A stretch of 22,219 bases of DNA from UBA7672 sp040398425 (lineage in GTDB: Bacteria > Pseudomonadota > Alphaproteobacteria > Caulobacterales > Hyphomonadaceae): contig JBBATZ010000062.1 of NCBI GenBank assembly GCA_040398425.1, positions 1-22,219 of the forward strand, in the 5' to 3' direction. The translations under genes and the position numbers were made by a program. This document shows positions 22,181-22,219 of the stretch, one piece after another (position 1 is the stretch's first letter; every line of letters starts with the position of its first letter). The notes below the pieces were generated by a model that searched no databases, was not told where the DNA came from, and saw nothing but the letters and a program-made list of their open reading frames with translations.

Positions 22181-22219
22181 ATGTTCAGCGCGCTGCCTTC
22201 GCCGGCGCCCGCCAGCTAG
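22181..22219 (+). CDS. Possible beginning of a further gene, cut or closed at the window edge
   Basis: GGAGG and GGAG stand just before ATG 22181, an excellent ribosome binding site. The 12 codons read MFSALPSPAPAS and then TAG as the last three bases of the window. The start resembles the N-terminus of aspartate/aromatic aminotransferases (MFxxLPxxPxD), from memory. The TAG right at the edge may be real, a frameshift or an end-of-sequence error. Confidence 0.3.
   Translation: MFSALPSPAPAS

Overview
The window is GC-rich, gene-dense bacterial chromosome with no sign of phage, plasmid, insertion sequence or CRISPR. Gene content points to an Alphaproteobacterium, most likely of the Caulobacterales/Hyphomonadaceae type. 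The reasons are the gph, rpiA and gor genes close together, a protein with two cold-shock domains, DUF2239, a DUF6489-like protein next to rpiA, and tRNA promoters of the CTTGAC-N17-CTATAT kind. The lineage is inferred from memory of families, not from a search.

Layout. (1) 83-2643: a minus-strand Spinster-like MFS transporter, then tRNA-Val(CAC) with its promoter, a gene-poor stretch with a terminator-like double hairpin, and a small conserved-looking protein. (2) 2625-4743: gph (minus) and glmU (plus) diverge from a 52-bp gap. (3) 4740-9778: four minus-strand genes, read in the order DUF2239 protein, MATE exporter, MDR oxidoreductase and acyl-CoA synthetase. The first two overlap by one base. 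(4) 9959-15136: eight plus-strand genes. They are a DUF6489-like protein, rpiA, a DUF2059 lipoprotein, a PF03640 secreted repeat protein, gor, a small membrane protein, an orphan ParA ATPase and a small basic partner. (5) 15138-16849: a dienelactone hydrolase (minus) diverges from an acid-phosphatase-like lipoprotein (plus). (6) 16850-17614: a 765-bp stretch without a confident gene but rich in inverted repeats. (7) 17615-20308: an SDR oxidoreductase (minus) diverges from recJ (plus). (8) 20425-22219: tRNA-Glu(TTC), the two-domain cold-shock protein, a DUF192 protein, a PaaI-type thioesterase, and the possible first codons of one more gene.

How the genes fit together. Most are housekeeping genes: UDP-GlcNAc synthesis (glmU), phosphoglycolate removal (gph), the pentose phosphate pathway (rpiA, which feeds NADPH use by gor), redox balance (gor), DNA repair (recJ) and lipid or aromatic metabolism (acyl-CoA synthetase, MDR and SDR enzymes, hydrolase, thioesterase). 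Several envelope proteins are mixed in. Genes are tightly packed, and three convergent pairs leave no room for a terminator.

The best candidates for something undescribed are modest. They are the orphan ParA with its small partner, the phosphatase-like lipoprotein lacking the motif-3 aspartate, and the structured intergenic region at 16.85-17.6 kb with a small ORF behind a strong ribosome binding site. I found no clear defence, secretion or biosynthetic novelty.
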